Positions 25,101-25,793 of a stretch of DNA of 25,793 nucleotides are shown one piece after another. The stretch is from an uncultured bacterium. GTDB lineage: Bacteria; Verrucomicrobiota; Kiritimatiellia; RFP12; UBA1067. A program made the position numbers and the translations under genes. The stretch is taken from assembly GCA_900547945.1 (NCBI GenBank), contig URIT01000033.1, positions 1-25,793 on the forward strand. Reading direction: 5' to 3'. The notes below the pieces were generated by a model, which saw nothing but the letters and a program-made list of their open reading frames with translations, searched no databases and was not told the origin of the DNA. The first letter of the stretch is position 1. Every line of letters starts with the position of its first letter.

Positions 25101-25793
25101 CACAGGAGGGGACGGTGCGCCACGTCTACGGGCGAAAGTGGCAGGTCCTCGCCGACCTGGACGGGGCCGGGAACGTCCTCCGCTCCTACACGTGGGGCGG
25201 GGGGATTGACAACCTCCTCGCGGCGCGGGTCGGCGCGAAGGCCTACGCCACACTCACGGACGCGCAGGGGACCGTGTGGGGCCTCGTGGGCGGGGACGGG
25301 GAAATCGCCGCCCGCTGGACGTACGACGCCTGGGGCAACGTCCTGTCGGAGGAGGTCACTGACCCGGACCTCGCCGCGTTCCGCTACCGCTTCCAGGGCC
25401 GCGAGTATTCGGCGGCGACGGGCCTCGTGAACTTCCGCGCCCGCTGGTACGACCCCGGAACGGGCCGTTGGCTCTCCAAGGACCCGATCCGTTTACAGGG
25501 CGGGGTGAACCTGTATGCGTTCTGTTCCAATTCCCCAGTTTGTGTTAATGACCCCTTTGGTGAAATGCGTGTGCCGGCACCAGGGTGGCATCGTTCGGAA
25601 CGTGACGCGCTGAATTTTCCTTTGCCGTCATCTCCTCCCGAACCTGGAAGTGGGTGGAAGGAATTACCGGAAAGTATGAGTGTTTATCACGACAATGGGA
25701 GGGGAAAGCCTGAACGTAAGTTCATTCATCCTGATGGCCGTGAGGCTGTCTACGATGGAGACACCGAGGGGCTGATAACAAATCAAAAGTACA
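22109..25793 (+). CDS. RHS/YD-repeat protein, C-terminal tip truncated by window edge
   Basis: The frame is open from ATG 22109 to the window end (1228 codons, no stop), so the gene continues. A signal peptide (about 1-25, MKRSLCVLSVALLALFGG) is followed by a proline-rich then poly-glycine linker (about 33-85), and a DUF6531-like start (GDPICYVDGSVL, LVFKRAYTSSS). The rest is RHS/YD repeats (YDALGHVASE, YDAAGN-type), then the conserved RHS core end: YRFQGREYSAATGLVNFRARWYDPGTGRWLSKDPI as two adjoining motifs, and NLYAF...NDPFG at 1149-1151. Such cores form a shell around a C-terminal, often toxic, tip. The visible tip (from about residue 1153) contains KFIHPDGREAVYDGD and is of unknown function. 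GC falls from about 75% to about 50% near the junction. Confidence 0.88.
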   Translation, partial: MKRSLCVLSVALLALFGGQLAVLAASSRSNAPVVPPPTPPDPPPGPGGGGGGGGGGGSGGGGSGGGGGGGGGGGGGGSGPSTGGDPICYVDGSVLEAETDVRVRCPGLDLVFKRAYTSSSERSEELGLGWTHSYDIRLEPVESNRVRVCRSADFAASGWASSVRFPVPEPGSSSVAEAGPFRLRRETDGTWAFQTPDLLTYRFSASSNLASIVHASGASVTLERDDGGRLLRAVHSNGKALSFSYTGSGRITSVSTPDSDFSVHYDYGWATNVHREVFHLLTRVRSVFHGRTRVATYAYAPDPTPGKTHYVLPPGWDNPGFRKEEGLCWCPPPDAVVTHYVLTEKTDVNGFHVWYDYLRETDSPVARCGAMFSSDGYLETTLSYSTNVTVETKPTAFGLATMRLFHDELLRETRRETADEARLTVYNASGDEVESVLTNRATAAYSTSTLAYGDFHNVTSTAYALDGREAGRWTAEWHEGLLARRRRVSPEGRVREWTLDGNVFTLFPAGASCPSGAVCFVCTDDWRPLAMTDANGARTAFAYDAGGYLARVEPDALPSTAFTYDALGHVASETRPGPSGSRVTSYVRNRRGNPLRVVHPDGVAESFVWNGSGARVVEHVDRAGRTDVYKWILGHPLHAGRVVEGVTNRLWSVAYDPQLNVVSVGDPLGRAAETYALDENERVVAVTNLEGQVMARTYRLGALPASVTRFDGTSVSYGWDGAANLARVDYPDAALAFTYDGDGLLTSASNAVGVVTNVYDATTGWLASTRGTDGTAVSFAYHPGGEVASAVSVAGTTAYTLDAANRTARIESPAGTLRFGYCAWNSLVASITNVNGLVASYAYDILDRVTNIAWTVDGAPLGGFSYTYDVLGRITARHHALGADTFDRAYAYDGLDRLAADGPVSYTWDAAGNRTAKRGGSEGDVAYALGDGDRLASWTGGAYAYDAAGNVTRIVRDGRPTLDLAWNGQYQLVSVSTNGVLAESYAYDALGRRASTTTQEGTVRHVYGRKWQVLADLDGAGNVLRSYTWGGGIDNLLAARVGAKAYATLTDAQGTVWGLVGGDGEIAARWTYDAWGNVLSEEVTDPDLAAFRYRFQGREYSAATGLVNFRARWYDPGTGRWLSKDPIRLQGGVNLYAFCSNSPVCVNDPFGEMRVPAPGWHRSERDALNFPLPSSPPEPGSGWKELPESMSVYHDNGRGKPERKFIHPDGREAVYDGDTEGLITNQKY

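Noticed and set aside
22067..25123. 1018-residue ORF on the minus strand
   Set aside because: It lies opposite the RHS gene, whose YD repeats and core motifs are unmistakable; the minus frame is low-complexity.

Overview
This window appears to come from a high-GC Gram-negative bacterium. The gene content suggests the Kiritimatiellota/Verrucomicrobiota neighbourhood: an apolipoprotein N-acyltransferase, an AsmA-like envelope protein, a secreted GH78-type rhamnosidase fused to an esterase, a stand-alone AICAR transformylase, and large secreted PA14/TSP3 and RHS proteins. The taxonomic guess is inference from gene content, not from a marker gene. Every gene I can support lies on the + strand, and many neighbours share a 4-base ATGA stop/start overlap. 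Long minus-strand ORFs exist, but they are mirror images of GC-rich genes. No gene-free stretch exceeds 300 bases.

Layout. (1) 1-296 is the 3' end of a folC-like gene. (2) 327-6508 looks like one operon behind a good sigma70-type promoter: an MFS-acyltransferase fusion, a TetR regulator, a DUF2157 membrane protein, a GDYXXLXY-like protein and a Trp/aromatic-rich repeat lipoprotein. The last three genes are AT-richer than the flanks and are translationally coupled. (3) 6593-7489 is an alpha/beta hydrolase. (4) 7490-8448 is a structured leader followed by thiS and a short family-2 type thiF. (5) 8476-15898 is a promoter, then an AICAR transformylase lacking the IMP cyclohydrolase domain, then lnt, then a 1435-residue GH78-like/esterase fusion whose last codons lie in a perfect 12-bp inverted repeat. 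(6) 15895-18087 is a promoter, tRNA-Leu(CAG), tRNA-Glu(CTC) and, only 13 nt later, an AsmA-like gene. (7) 18130-25793 is a promoter and a two-gene secreted cassette: a 1308-residue PA14/TSP3 protein coupled by ATGA to an RHS protein. The RHS protein has a poly-glycine linker and its variable C-terminal tip is cut by the window edge.

Together the genes point to envelope maintenance (lysophospholipid handling, lipoprotein acylation, AsmA-type lipid transfer), polysaccharide breakdown and large surface or secreted proteins, with some cofactor and purine housekeeping. The best candidates for something undescribed are the aromatic-repeat lipoprotein with its DUF2157/GDYXXLXY partners, and the PA14/TSP3-RHS pair with a compositionally foreign tip.
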